The position numbers and the translations under genes are program-made. Positions 26,061-34,357 of a DNA stretch of 44,398 nucleotides are shown piece after piece. The stretch comes from an uncultured Bacteroidia bacterium. GTDB lineage: Bacteria; Bacteroidota; Bacteroidia; Bacteroidales; UBA932. Below the pieces are notes generated by a model. That model saw only the letters and a program-made list of their open reading frames with translations, ran no database searches and was not told where the DNA came from. The first letter of the stretch is position 1; the number at the start of each line of letters is the position of its first letter. Where the stretch lies: positions 1-44,398 of the forward strand of contig CADAOB010000016.1 in the NCBI GenBank assembly GCA_902789445.1, read 5' to 3'.

Positions 26061-27299
26061 ATGAGACACCGTCTGGACATCGATACGTTCCGCGAGATCG
26101 GCGATTCGCTCTTCCGCAACAAGCGGCGGACGATCCTCACCGGCTTCGGCATCTTCTGGGGCCTGTTCATGCTCCTGTTCCTGGTGGGCGGCGGCCAGGG
26201 CCTCAAGCAGATGCTTTCGATGAATTTCGAAGGCTTCGCCACCAACACGATGGTGATGATCTCTTCCAATACCTCGAAGCCTTACAAGGGAATGAAGGAA
26301 GGCCGTTACTGGAATATGAACACCCGGGACGTGCAGCGCCTGAAGGCCCTGGTCCCTGAACTCGACGCCGTGGCTCCGATCGTGAGTATGTGGAGCCAGA
26401 CCGCTTATTATCAAGGCAACACCGCCGCGCCCAATGTGAAGGGCATCGCCGGCGACTATCATAAGATCGAGGAGCCGATCCTCAAGTACGGCCGCACCAT
26501 CAGCGATGCGGACGTGGAGCAGGTCCGCAAGGTCTGCGTGCTGGGCAAGCGCATCTACAACGACCTCTTCCCGCAGGGCGGCAATCCGTGCGGCGAATTC
26601 ATCCAGGTAGGATCCATCTTCCTGCAAGTGATCGGCGTGGACGTTTCGTCCGGCAATCTGAATATCAACGGCCAGTCGTCCGACGCCGTGCTGGTCCCGT
26701 ACTCGCTGGCGGCACAGCTCTATCATCGCGGCCAGATCGTCGACCTGATCTGCATGTCGGGCAAGCCGGGCGTGAAGATGAGTTCGCTGGAGAGCCGGGT
26801 GCGGGGCATCATGGCCCGCGAGCACCAGTTCGACCCGACCGACAACCTGGCGATGCCGCTCATCAATACCGAGCAGTTCTTCGGCATCATCGACCGGCTC
26901 TTCCGGGGCGTGAACTTCCTGATCTGGCTGGTGGGCATCGGCACGCTGCTGGCCGGCGCAGTGGGCGTGAGCAACATTATGATGGTGACGGTGCGCGAGC
27001 GGACCGTGGAGATCGGCATCCGCCGGGCCATCGGCGCCGTGCCGCGCGACATCCTCTCGCAGATCATCTGGGAGAGCGTGGCGCTGACCCTGGCCGCCGG
27101 CAGTGCGGGCATCGTGTTCTCGGTGCTGATCCTCAACGTGGTGGAGGCCCTGACCAAGCACCAGGCCGTGTTCCAGATCAGTTTCTGGACGGCCATCGTG
27201 TCGGCGCTGCTGCTGAGCATGCTGGGCGTGCTGGCTGGCCTGACACCCGCCCTGCGGGCGATGAAGATCAAACCGGTCGATGCGATGAGAGACGAATAA
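26061..27299 (+). CDS. MacB-like ABC permease 2
   Basis: 412-aa paralogue of the preceding permease with the same layout: N-terminal helix (TGFGIFWGLFMLLFLVGGG), periplasmic domain, and three C-terminal helices with GVSNIMMVTVRERTVEIGIRRAIGA, ending MKIKPVDAMRDE. Only one base separates it from the upstream stop. The two permeases share the TNTM...F/I.. and TSKPYKG/TSKPYDG segments, evidence of an old duplication. Confidence 0.9.
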   Translation: MRHRLDIDTFREIGDSLFRNKRRTILTGFGIFWGLFMLLFLVGGGQGLKQMLSMNFEGFATNTMVMISSNTSKPYKGMKEGRYWNMNTRDVQRLKALVPELDAVAPIVSMWSQTAYYQGNTAAPNVKGIAGDYHKIEEPILKYGRTISDADVEQVRKVCVLGKRIYNDLFPQGGNPCGEFIQVGSIFLQVIGVDVSSGNLNINGQSSDAVLVPYSLAAQLYHRGQIVDLICMSGKPGVKMSSLESRVRGIMAREHQFDPTDNLAMPLINTEQFFGIIDRLFRGVNFLIWLVGIGTLLAGAVGVSNIMMVTVRERTVEIGIRRAIGAVPRDILSQIIWESVALTLAAGSAGIVFSVLILNVVEALTKHQAVFQISFWTAIVSALLLSMLGVLAGLTPALRAMKIKPVDAMRDE

Positions 27300-27318
27300 T
27301 AAAACTGTAACAAACGAT

Positions 27319-28413
27319 ATGAAACGCATTTTCAAGTACATTCTGGTCGCGCTGATCGCGATTGTGTTCCTCGGAACCTTCCTCTTCCTGTTCTGGAATT
27401 CCAAACCAAAGGAACTGCAGTATCAGGAGGTCACCGTGGCGCGTGCCGACATACAGCGGAGCGCCGTGGTCACGGGCAAGATCGTGCCTCGCAACGAGGT
27501 GAACATCAAGCCGCAGATCAACGGCATCATCGCCGAACTCTACAAGGAGGCGGGACAGCCGGTGCAGCAGAACGAGGTGATCGCCAAGCTGAAGGTCATC
27601 CCCGACATGAACTCGCTGAGCTCCGCCCAGAGCCGCGTACGCCTGGCCGATATCAACCTCAAGCAGGCCGCGACCAATCTGGAGCGCGAGAAAGCCCTGC
27701 ACGACAAGAACCTGGTGAGCGACGACGAATACGACAAAGTGCTCCAGCAGTACAACCAGGCCAAGGAAGAGCGGGCCGCCGCTCAGGATGCCCTGGAAGT
27801 GATCCGCGACGGCGTGTCGAAGGCCAACGCCAAGTCGAGCTCCACGCTGGTGCGCTCCACCGTGACCGGCCTGATCCTCGACATCCCCGTGAAAGTGGGC
27901 AACTCCGTGATCCAGGCCAACACGATGAATGACGGTACGACCGTGGCCACCGTGGCCGATATGAACGACCTGATCTTCGACGGCCAGATCGACGAGACCG
28001 AGGTCGGCGCCCTGTCGGAAGGCATGCCGGTGGTCATCACGATCGGTGCTCTGCAGGACTACTCGTTCGACGCCACGCTGGAGTACATCTCGCCGAAGGC
28101 GGTGGAAAGCAACGGCACCAACCAGTTTGAAATCAAGGCCGCCGTGCGGACCGACCCCGGCAAGACCATCCGCTCGGGTTATAGCGCCAATGCGGAGATC
28201 GTGCTCCAGCGGGTCGAGCAGGTGCTCTCCGTGTCGGAAAGCGCCCTGGAATTCGCCGGCGACTCGACCTTCGTCTGGCTGAAGGGTGCCGACGGCAAAT
28301 ACGCCCGCACAAGCGTCGTCACCGGCATCAGCGACGGTCTCAACATCGAAGTCAAGGAAGGCCTCAAGGAAGGCGACATCGTCCGCGGCAACCAGATCAT
28401 TGAAGAGAAGTAA
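27319..28413 (+). CDS. Periplasmic adaptor (membrane fusion) protein, MacA/HlyD-like
   Basis: 364 aa. A single N-terminal membrane anchor (about residues 6-27) is followed by a lipoyl-like half-motif (VTGKIVPRNEVNIKPQINGI), an alpha-helical hairpin with coiled-coil character (about 95-165), the second lipoyl half (VRSTVTGLILDIPVKVGN) and beta-barrel and membrane-proximal domains. Adaptors of this kind bridge the ABC permease and TolC across the periplasm. It begins 19 nt after permease 2 and ends one base before the TolC gene start. Confidence 0.92.
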   Translation: MKRIFKYILVALIAIVFLGTFLFLFWNSKPKELQYQEVTVARADIQRSAVVTGKIVPRNEVNIKPQINGIIAELYKEAGQPVQQNEVIAKLKVIPDMNSLSSAQSRVRLADINLKQAATNLEREKALHDKNLVSDDEYDKVLQQYNQAKEERAAAQDALEVIRDGVSKANAKSSSTLVRSTVTGLILDIPVKVGNSVIQANTMNDGTTVATVADMNDLIFDGQIDETEVGALSEGMPVVITIGALQDYSFDATLEYISPKAVESNGTNQFEIKAAVRTDPGKTIRSGYSANAEIVLQRVEQVLSVSESALEFAGDSTFVWLKGADGKYARTSVVTGISDGLNIEVKEGLKEGDIVRGNQIIEEK

Positions 28414-28414
28414 T

Positions 28415-29752
28415 ATGAAAAAGCATCTGATCATCATTCTTTGGATGACCTTCGTCCTACCCGGCCTGACCGGGCATCTCGCCGGTGCCCAGGAAAAACC
28501 CTGGACGCTACAGGATTGCATCGGCTACGCGCTCGACCACAACCTGAGCGTGCAGCGGAGCGCCCTGCAGGTTCTGCAGCGCGAGGTCGACGTCAATACG
28601 GCGGAAAACAACCGGCTTCCGGGCGTGCACGGCAGCGCGTCGCAGAACTTCTCGTTCGGCCGCGGCCTGACCGCCGACAACACCTACGCCAACACAAATA
28701 CGACCAACACCTCGTTCAGCCTGGGCGCCGATATGACCCTGTTCAACGGCTTTCGCCTGCGCAACAACATTTTACTCAGCAAGCTGAACCTCGAAGCGGC
28801 GACGGTCGACCTGGAAAAGGCGAAAGACGACATCCGCGTGGCCGTGGCCAAGGCCTACGTGCAGATTCTCTACAACCGGGAGATCCTCGCCGTGGCGCAG
28901 CGCCAGATCGAGATCGATTCGCTGCAGGTGGTCCGGCTCGAGACCCTGAAGGCCAACGGAAAATCGACGGCCGCCGAGGTGGCCGCGCAGGAAGCCACGC
29001 TGGCGCACAGCCGCCTGACCTGCGTGCAGGCCGACAACAACCTCCGCCTGGCCCGGCTCGACCTGGCCCAGTTGCTGGAACTGCCTTCGCCCGAAGGGTT
29101 CGACGTGGTGGTCCCCGATGACGACGCGCTGGCCGTTCCGATGCCTGCCGGACCGGAGGCCATCTATGAGGAAGCCGTCGGCATCAAGCCCGCCGTGCGG
29201 GCCGAGGAGACCCGGCTGGCCTATGCGGAACGCAACATCGACCTGGCCCGCAGCGGCTACCTGCCTTCGCTCTCGCTCAACGGCGGCCTCGGAACGAACT
29301 TCTATACCAGTTCGGGCTACCCGTCGAAGACCTTCTTCGAGCAGCTGGGCAACAACTTCAGCCAGTATGTCGGCCTGTCGCTCAACGTCCCGATCTTCTC
29401 GCGCATGGCCAACCGCAACCAGGTGAAGACCGCGCGCATCAGCTACGACAATCAGCAGCTGCAGCTCGAAACGGCGAAGAAACAACTCTACAAGGAGATC
29501 CAGCAGGCCTGGTACAACGCCCTGGCCGCGCAGAGCAAGTTCGAAAGCGGCACGCAGGCCGCCGCCGCCGCGGGCGAGAGCTTCGCCCTCACCCAGGCGA
29601 AATACGAGAACGGCAAAGCCTCGATCACCGAATTCAACGAATCCAAAAACCAATATCTCAAAGCCTGCTCCGACCTGGCACAGGCCCGTTACGAATTCCT
29701 TTATCAAACCCGCCTGCTCGATTTCTACCGGGGACGGGAACTGACGCTATGA
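28415..29752 (+). CDS. TolC-family outer-membrane efflux protein
   Basis: 445 aa: signal peptide, then two outer-membrane-efflux repeats rich in long amphipathic helices (WTLQDCIGYALDHNLSVQRSALQV, LAYAERNIDLARSGYLPSLSLNG, the C-terminal ALTQAKYENGKASITEFNESK). It is the exit duct of the pump encoded upstream. The signal peptide is unusual: MKKHLIIILWMTFVL is followed by PGLTGHLAG before AQEKPW, and that insert is encoded by the 19-nt palindromic repeat also present in rhaB. A functional signal peptide still seems possible. The longer frame from 28286 overlaps the adaptor gene and is rejected. The stop overlaps the next ATG (ATGA). Confidence 0.92.
   Translation: MKKHLIIILWMTFVLPGLTGHLAGAQEKPWTLQDCIGYALDHNLSVQRSALQVLQREVDVNTAENNRLPGVHGSASQNFSFGRGLTADNTYANTNTTNTSFSLGADMTLFNGFRLRNNILLSKLNLEAATVDLEKAKDDIRVAVAKAYVQILYNREILAVAQRQIEIDSLQVVRLETLKANGKSTAAEVAAQEATLAHSRLTCVQADNNLRLARLDLAQLLELPSPEGFDVVVPDDDALAVPMPAGPEAIYEEAVGIKPAVRAEETRLAYAERNIDLARSGYLPSLSLNGGLGTNFYTSSGYPSKTFFEQLGNNFSQYVGLSLNVPIFSRMANRNQVKTARISYDNQQLQLETAKKQLYKEIQQAWYNALAAQSKFESGTQAAAAAGESFALTQAKYENGKASITEFNESKNQYLKACSDLAQARYEFLYQTRLLDFYRGRELTL
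28460..28478. repeat. Coding-embedded palindromic repeat, copy 2 (in tolC signal peptide)
   Basis: CCCGGCCTGACCGGGCATC, identical to 13116-13134 in rhaB, read here in the plus strand as PGLTGH. The neighbouring base differs (t for c), then CGCC is shared again. Confidence 0.7.
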
Positions 29753-30315
29753 AAAAGACCCTCAACATCGGCCTCGGCGGCAAAAGCTTCATCATCGATG
29801 AAGATGCGCACGAGCGCCTCAAGAACTACCTCGACACCTTCCGCTCCCGTCTCACGGAGGAGCAGGGCGGCGAGGTGATGGACGACATCGAAGCCCGCAT
29901 CGCGGAGCTTCTGCTCTCAAACCTCGGTTCGGGCCAGCAGTCCGTGAGTCTGGCCCTCGTGAACCGGATTACCGCCCAGCTCGGCATGCCCGACGGGAAA
30001 CCCGAATTTGAAAACAATGAAAATATGGAGGAAAAAACTATGAGCACCCCTGTCAAAAAACTGTATCTGGATGTGGAAAGCCGCAAGATCGGCGGCGTTT
30101 GCAGCGGCCTGGCTGCTTATTTCGATATTGACGTGACCCTGATCCGCATCGTCTTCCTGGCCCTGCTGCTGGCCGGCAGCTTCGGCTTCTGGCTCTACCT
30201 GATCATCTGGATCGTGGCGCCCAAAGCCCTGACGCCGGCCCAGAAATGCGAACTCCGCGGCCTGGAGACCACGGCCGAGAATCTGGCCAAATTTACGGAC
30301 AGCAGCAAGCGCTAA
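29749..30315 (+). CDS. PspC-domain protein 1
   Basis: 188 aa. The N-terminal half (about 1-95) is soluble and shares a pattern with PspC protein 2 encoded two genes on (DEDAHERLKNYLD, EVMDDIEARIAELL). The C-terminal half is a PspC domain: KLYLDVESRKIGGVCSGLAAYFDID followed by a hydrophobic hairpin and GFWLYLIIWIVAP. PspC proteins are inner-membrane partners in envelope-stress responses, often encoded with PadR regulators. It overlaps the TolC stop by four bases. A role in sensing the load on the efflux operon is inferred only. Confidence 0.85.
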   Translation: MKKTLNIGLGGKSFIIDEDAHERLKNYLDTFRSRLTEEQGGEVMDDIEARIAELLLSNLGSGQQSVSLALVNRITAQLGMPDGKPEFENNENMEEKTMSTPVKKLYLDVESRKIGGVCSGLAAYFDIDVTLIRIVFLALLLAGSFGFWLYLIIWIVAPKALTPAQKCELRGLETTAENLAKFTDSSKR

Positions 30316-30316
30316 G

Positions 30317-30649
30317 ATGATGGAACTCAATACGGAAAACATTCGCTCCCAGATGCGCAAAGGCGTGCTTGAGTATTGCATCCTCAGCATCCTGGACAAG
30401 AAGGAAGCCTATGCTTCCGCAATCATCGAGGAACTGAAAGGGGCCAACATGATCGTGGTCGAGGGGACCCTCTATCCGATGCTCATCCGGCTCAAGAACC
30501 AGGGAGCGCTGACCTACCGCTGGGAGGAGTCCCCGCAGGGACCGCCGCGGAAATACTATTGCATCAGTGAGGACGGCCGCCTGCTCCTGCAGGAGATGGA
30601 CGCCTCGTGGACGGATCTTGTCGAAACCATCAAAACCTTGAAGTCATGA
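30317..30649 (+). CDS. PadR-family transcriptional regulator
   Basis: 110-aa winged-helix protein: RKGVLEYCILSILDKKEAYASAIIEEL (helices 1-3), then NMIVVEGTLYPMLIRLKNQGAL (recognition helix region), and the wing YRWEESPQGPPRKYYCISEDG, all diagnostic of PadR. A short C-terminal helix for dimerisation completes a family subgroup of about 110 aa. It is encoded between two PspC genes inside the efflux operon and overlaps the next gene by four bases. By family and position it is probably the operon's own repressor, acting at the palindrome at 23991-24011. Confidence 0.92.
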   Translation: MMELNTENIRSQMRKGVLEYCILSILDKKEAYASAIIEELKGANMIVVEGTLYPMLIRLKNQGALTYRWEESPQGPPRKYYCISEDGRLLLQEMDASWTDLVETIKTLKS

Positions 30650-31677
30650 CGGAAGTTGAGAAAGTAAGCATCGGCGGCTACGCCTTCACGCTGGAAAAAG
30701 AGGCTTACACCATCGTCCGGGAATACCTGGATGAACTGGAGGCGCACTATGCACCGCTGGAAGGCGGCAGCGAGGTGATGGAAGGCTTCGAAGAACGGAT
30801 GGCGGAGCTTCTCTATGAGAAATGTGCGGATGACGGCGTGGCCTCGGTCGAGGAAGTCCGCCGCATCATCGAAATTCTCGGCAAACCGTCGGCCATCGAG
30901 GCGGAAGACGATCCGCAGCCCAAAATGCCGGGTGCGGTGGATGGCAAGGACGAAAAAGGAAAACAGAAGAAACGCCTCTATCGCGACCCGACCAACAAGA
31001 TGATCGGCGGCGTGTGCAGCGGACTGGCTGCGTATTTCAAGATCGACGTGGTGCTCATCCGCATCATTTTTATTGGCTTGTTTATACTGACAGGCGTAGT
31101 GCTGGGCTGCGACAGCTGGCATAGCTTCGACAGTTTTTCGCTCAATCTGTCTGTACCGGTCCTGTATGTCATCCTCTGGATTGCCATGCCGGAGGCCCGG
31201 ACGGTACAGCAGCGTTGGGAGCTGGGGATCAGCAATCCGCCGGCAGGCGCCGCAGCGGCGGCTCCCGCCGCCGCCCCGGCCAGCCAGCCGGTCGGCAGCG
31301 GCCTGGGTCGCGTGCTGCGCATCGGAATCGGCTGCCTGTTGCTGCTGACGGCTGTATGCGGCCTGACTTTCGGCCTGGCCGCCCTCTTCGGCCAGACCAT
31401 CTTTGATTGGAATATCCTGGAGGAAATCCGGGACGAGCTCGCCTTCAATGCGCCGGGCGCCCTGCCGCTGGTCTCCTCGGTCCTGTACCGGGTCGCGGTG
31501 CTGCTGTCCTGCTTCCTGCCTTTCGTGGGGATGCTCTACGGCGGCATCATGATGATCTTCGACCTGCGGACGCCGCGCTGGCGGCCGGGCCTGGTGATCT
31601 TCCTCCTGTGGATCATCGCCCTGACGGTCGTGACAGTCCTGACCCTGATGGGGCTTTTCCATACAGAGTGGTTATAA
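30646..31677 (+). CDS. PspC-domain membrane protein 2
   Basis: 343 aa from the ATG overlapping the PadR stop. It has an N-terminal soluble region (EKEAYTIVREYLDE, EVMEGFEERMAELL) similar to PspC protein 1, then a PspC domain at about 107-190 (KRLYRDPTNKMIGGVCSGLAAYFKID). An Ala/Pro-rich linker (AAAAAPAAAPASQP) leads to a further membrane region of about three helices at the C-terminus. The last 30 codons are duplicated, inverted, at 20207-20289. It ends the operon and is followed by a terminator. Confidence 0.85.
   Translation: MTEVEKVSIGGYAFTLEKEAYTIVREYLDELEAHYAPLEGGSEVMEGFEERMAELLYEKCADDGVASVEEVRRIIEILGKPSAIEAEDDPQPKMPGAVDGKDEKGKQKKRLYRDPTNKMIGGVCSGLAAYFKIDVVLIRIIFIGLFILTGVVLGCDSWHSFDSFSLNLSVPVLYVILWIAMPEARTVQQRWELGISNPPAGAAAAAPAAAPASQPVGSGLGRVLRIGIGCLLLLTAVCGLTFGLAALFGQTIFDWNILEEIRDELAFNAPGALPLVSSVLYRVAVLLSCFLPFVGMLYGGIMMIFDLRTPRWRPGLVIFLLWIIALTVVTVLTLMGLFHTEWL
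31582..31664. repeat. 83-bp segment duplicated in inverted orientation at 20207-20289
   Basis: Base-by-base comparison shows 83 identical positions between this part of the PspC gene and the reverse complement of 20207-20289, 11.3 kb away. Similarity weakens outside the block on both sides. Confidence 0.9.
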
Positions 31678-31710
31678 AAAAAGCGCTGCCAGCCGGCAGC
31701 GCTTTTTTTT
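31676..31710. terminator. Bidirectional intrinsic terminator
   Basis: A7, GCGCTGCC-AGCC-GGCAGCGC, T8. It lies between the convergent efflux operon and secG, and works as a U-tailed hairpin on both strands. Confidence 0.93.
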
Positions 31711-31725
31711 GCTCAATTATCGCTG

Positions 31726-32067
31726 TTATTCTCCTTCCGGGGCCGGTTCGGCCGGGGTCACCGGGATTTCAGGGGCGCCTTCCACGGGAACCGTCTGCTC
31801 GATCTGGTTCTTGATGTTGGAGTGGCGCGAACTGCGCTGCGGGATCACGAAAGTGGCCACGACGCTCAGGACGATGACGACAGCGGCCAGGGTCCAGGTG
31901 GCTTTCTCGAGGAAGTCCGCGGTCTGGCGGACGCCGAAGGTCTGGTTGCCGGTCGCGAAATTGGCTGCCAGTCCGCCGCCCTTGGAGTTCTGGAGCAGGA
32001 CGACGATGGTCAGCAAAATGCTCGCAATCACGATGATGACGGAGAGAGTGATGTATGCTGCTTGCAT
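31726..32067 (-). CDS. secG: Preprotein translocase subunit SecG
   Basis: 113 aa. Two membrane helices (about 3-25 and 52-72) enclose the family loop VVLLQNSKGGGLAANF, with FGVRQTADFLEKATW before the second helix. SecG assists SecYE/SecA in protein export. A Pro/Glu-rich tail after TM2 is typical of Bacteroidota SecG. It is the last gene of a minus-strand cluster, 4 nt after the TPR-like gene, with an A-rich leader favourable for translation initiation in this phylum. Confidence 0.95.
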   Translation of the reverse strand: MQAAYITLSVIIVIASILLTIVVLLQNSKGGGLAANFATGNQTFGVRQTADFLEKATWTLAAVVIVLSVVATFVIPQRSSRHSNIKNQIEQTVPVEGAPEIPVTPAEPAPEGE

Positions 32068-32071
32068 AGTT

Positions 32072-32614
32072 TTATTGTTTTTTATTTTTTACTTTTTCGA
32101 TAAGAGACGCAAAATAAGCACTTTTTTCTGGAAATAACAAAATAAGTTTCTCGTAAATGGCTATGGCTCGCTGATAAAGCTCCTGCTGGACATAGATTTC
32201 GGCCAGGGTTTCGCTGACCATCGTGCGGTCGCGGTCCACTTCTTCGGCGACGGCGGGGGCGTAATCGACGCTTCCGGCATTGGCGCCGAACACAGGTGTG
32301 GTGACGGAAAAGCCTTCCTGCTCCAGCCGCTCGAAGTCTTCCTGTCCGAAATAGTCGCCGCCCACGACGTAGTACTGGGGACGGGCGGGCTTCTCTTCGG
32401 CGGCGGGCTCGGGCTCCCGGACCTTGCCGGTAAGCAGGCGGAGCATCTCGTCGCGTGAGAGGAAGAAGATGGCGTCGCGGCCCACGGCCCGGCGCAGGGC
32501 GGCTTCGTCATCGCCCTGCCGGGCGATGGCTTCCCGCCGTGCCACGGTAAACCACGGGCGGTCTTCCAGCAGCTGCTGGAGTTCGGCGGAGGAAAGGCGG
32601 GCGAGTTCTACCAT
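32072..32614 (-). CDS. Small TPR-like protein of the lptE-secG cluster, function unknown
   Basis: 180 aa. The C-terminal third ([33 protein letters not shown] and on) is a clear tetratricopeptide helical pair. The N-terminal half is Ala/Arg/Glu-rich and helical, and the middle (about 85-125) is low-complexity and acidic. No signal peptide or membrane segment. It overlaps lptE by seven bases and lies before secG, a conserved neighbourhood in Bacteroidota, so a scaffold role near the translocon or LPS transport is possible but unproven. Confidence 0.8.
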   Translation of the reverse strand: MVELARLSSAELQQLLEDRPWFTVARREAIARQGDDEAALRRAVGRDAIFFLSRDEMLRLLTGKVREPEPAAEEKPARPQYYVVGGDYFGQEDFERLEQEGFSVTTPVFGANAGSVDYAPAVAEEVDRDRTMVSETLAEIYVQQELYQRAIAIYEKLILLFPEKSAYFASLIEKVKNKKQ

Positions 32615-33117
32615 TGGGCGACGGTTGCGTTGAATATATCGTCCACGAGCTTCTTGACGATGGTCTCGCAGAGCTGTCCTTCCACCATGTCGAGCGGGTT
32701 GTTGGAGTCGTAGTCTTCGTAGCTGGCGAACGACTGCTCCAGGTTATCTTCGGGGTGGAGTACATTTGTAAACTTCACCTTGCAGGTGACGGTGAGCCGG
32801 TTGAGGGCGGCCACCTCGTTGGCGGTCACGGCGGCGGCGCGCACGTCGTACGATTCGATGGTCACCAGCAGGTTGAGGTCGCCTTCTTCGGTCACCTGCT
32901 CCAGTTTGGTGAGCTTGCGGAATTTGTCGTTGAGCTCCTCGGTGATCTGGTTGGCCAGGGACGGGTTGATCTTGGTGGCCTTGTTGACCACGGGTTCGAT
33001 GCAGATGGTCTTGACGTCGGGCTGGATGGAGGTCCCGCTGAACGAGTAGATGCCGCAGGCGGCCAGCGTCGCGAGGGCGGCGGCAAGGACCAGGGCGATA
33101 CGGGTGGTCTTTTTCAT
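32608..33117 (-). CDS. lptE: LptE-family LPS-assembly lipoprotein
   Basis: 169 aa with a lipoprotein signal ([21 protein letters not shown], lipobox Cys21), followed by [23 protein letters not shown] and a repeated beta-strand pattern typical of the LptE/RlpB fold. LptE plugs the LptD barrel and helps insert LPS in the outer leaflet. It overlaps the regulator gene upstream (ATGA) and the TPR gene downstream. Confidence 0.9.
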   Translation of the reverse strand: MKKTTRIALVLAAALATLAACGIYSFSGTSIQPDVKTICIEPVVNKATKINPSLANQITEELNDKFRKLTKLEQVTEEGDLNLLVTIESYDVRAAAVTANEVAALNRLTVTCKVKFTNVLHPEDNLEQSFASYEDYDSNNPLDMVEGQLCETIVKKLVDDIFNATVAQW

Positions 33118-34265
33118 TGGATGCCGAGTTCTTTGATTTTGCGGTAGAGGGTCCGTTCGGAAATGCCGAGTTCCTCGGCGGCTTTTTTCCGCCGTCCGCC
33201 GTGGCGCTCCAGGGCCTTGCGGATGAGTTCGGCACTGACTTCCTGGATGGAAACGGGTTCGGCGCTTTCCGTGCTGCTGGAATGGACGTCTTCCGGACTG
33301 ATGAGCAGATGGCCCGGGCCGCTTGGCATTTCTTCCGGCTCGTGCGGCAGCGGGCTTTCGTCGAGCCGCGCCTTGATCTCGTCGATTTCGTGGCGCAGCT
33401 GGTAGAGGATCTTGAAGATGATGTCGCGGTCGCTCAGGTAGTCGGCGCCGGACTCGCCGGTGCGCACGGGCAGGGCGGAGGAGCCTTCCGACGGGAGGTA
33501 GCGGGCCAGGACTTCGGCCGAGACCGTCCGGTTGGTCTCCAGGACGGAGATGCGGTTGACCACGCTCTGGAGCTGCCGCACGTTGCCGGGCCAGCGGTAG
33601 GTGCGGAGCATTTCCTGGGCGTCAGGCGTCAGCCGGATGGCCGGCACCATGTTCTGGTCGGCGAAGTCGAGGGCGAATTTCTTGAAAAGAAGGTGGATGT
33701 CACCCTTGCGTTCGCGCAGCGGCGGTACGGTGATGGGTACCGTGCACAGGCGGTAGTAAAGGTCTTCGCGGAATTTGCCGTCGCGGATGGCGTTCAGCAG
33801 GTTGACGTTGGTGGCGGCCACCACGCGGACGTTGGTCTTCTGCACCTTGGCCGAGCCGACCTTGATGAATTCGCCGGTCTGCAGGACGCGGAGCAGGCGC
33901 ACCTGGGTGGAGAGGGGGAGTTCCGCCACCTCGTCGAGGAAGAGGGTGCCGCCGTCGGCTTCCTCGAAATAGCCTTTGCGGGTTTCGATGGCGCCGGTGA
34001 AGGAGCCTTTCTCGTGACCGAAGAGTTCGGAGTCGATGGTTCCTTCGGGAATGCCGCCGCAGTTGATGGCCAGATAGACGTTATGTTTGCGTGCGCTGTA
34101 CTGGTGGATGATCTGCGGAATGACCTCCTTGCCCACGCCGCTCTCGCCCGTGACCAGCACGGAGAGGTTGGTGGGCGCCACCTGGCGGGCGATTTCCAGG
34201 GCCCGTTCCAGCTCGGGGTCGCTGCCGATGATACCGAAGCGCTGCTTGATCTGATTCAAATCCAT
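33114..34265 (-). CDS. Sigma-54-interaction AAA+ regulator with Fis-type HTH
   Basis: 383 aa without a receiver or sensor domain. AAA+ domain: Walker A GESGVGKE (40-47), loop 1 GSFTGA (87-92), Walker B TLFLDEVAELP, arginine-finger region LYYRL, and WPGNVRQLQ. A variable linker (about 265-340) precedes the Fis-like HTH GGRRKKAAEELGISERTLYRKIKELG. Enhancer-binding proteins use GAFTGA to touch sigma-54; the Ala-to-Ser change here is also seen in functional members. It is co-transcribed with lptE and overlaps it by four bases. Its targets are not visible in the window; control of envelope genes is only a guess from context. Confidence 0.93.
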   Translation of the reverse strand: MDLNQIKQRFGIIGSDPELERALEIARQVAPTNLSVLVTGESGVGKEVIPQIIHQYSARKHNVYLAINCGGIPEGTIDSELFGHEKGSFTGAIETRKGYFEEADGGTLFLDEVAELPLSTQVRLLRVLQTGEFIKVGSAKVQKTNVRVVAATNVNLLNAIRDGKFREDLYYRLCTVPITVPPLRERKGDIHLLFKKFALDFADQNMVPAIRLTPDAQEMLRTYRWPGNVRQLQSVVNRISVLETNRTVSAEVLARYLPSEGSSALPVRTGESGADYLSDRDIIFKILYQLRHEIDEIKARLDESPLPHEPEEMPSGPGHLLISPEDVHSSSTESAEPVSIQEVSAELIRKALERHGGRRKKAAEELGISERTLYRKIKELGIQ

Positions 34266-34270
34266 AGTTG

Positions 34271-34278
34271 CAAAGTTA
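34271..34278 (-). promoter_or_regulatory. -7 element TAACTTTG of the regulator-lptE-secG operon
   Basis: Minus-strand TAACTTTG only 5 nt before the ATG at 34263-34265, predicting a nearly leaderless mRNA. The divergent promoter lies 13 bp away. Confidence 0.6.
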
Positions 34279-34291
34279 CGAAAAAATGTAT

Positions 34292-34299
34292 TATATTTG
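34292..34299 (+). promoter_or_regulatory. -7 element TATATTTG of the lipoprotein gene
   Basis: Exact TAnnTTTG on the plus strand, 56 nt before the ATG at 34356, divergent from the regulator operon. Confidence 0.6.
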
Positions 34300-34341
34300 T
34301 GAGGTATTACCAGACGAATGAACTAAACCAACAAATCTCAA

Positions 34342-34357
34342 ATAAAAACGTTTTTAT
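34342..34357. promoter_or_regulatory. 16-bp perfect palindrome ATAAAAACGTTTTTAT overlapping a start codon
   Basis: Perfect dyad whose last two bases are the AT of the ATG at 34356. It matches the palindrome before the EF-G2 gene (6612-6627) at 14 of 16 positions; consensus ATAnAAACGTTTnTAT. Confidence 0.5.
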
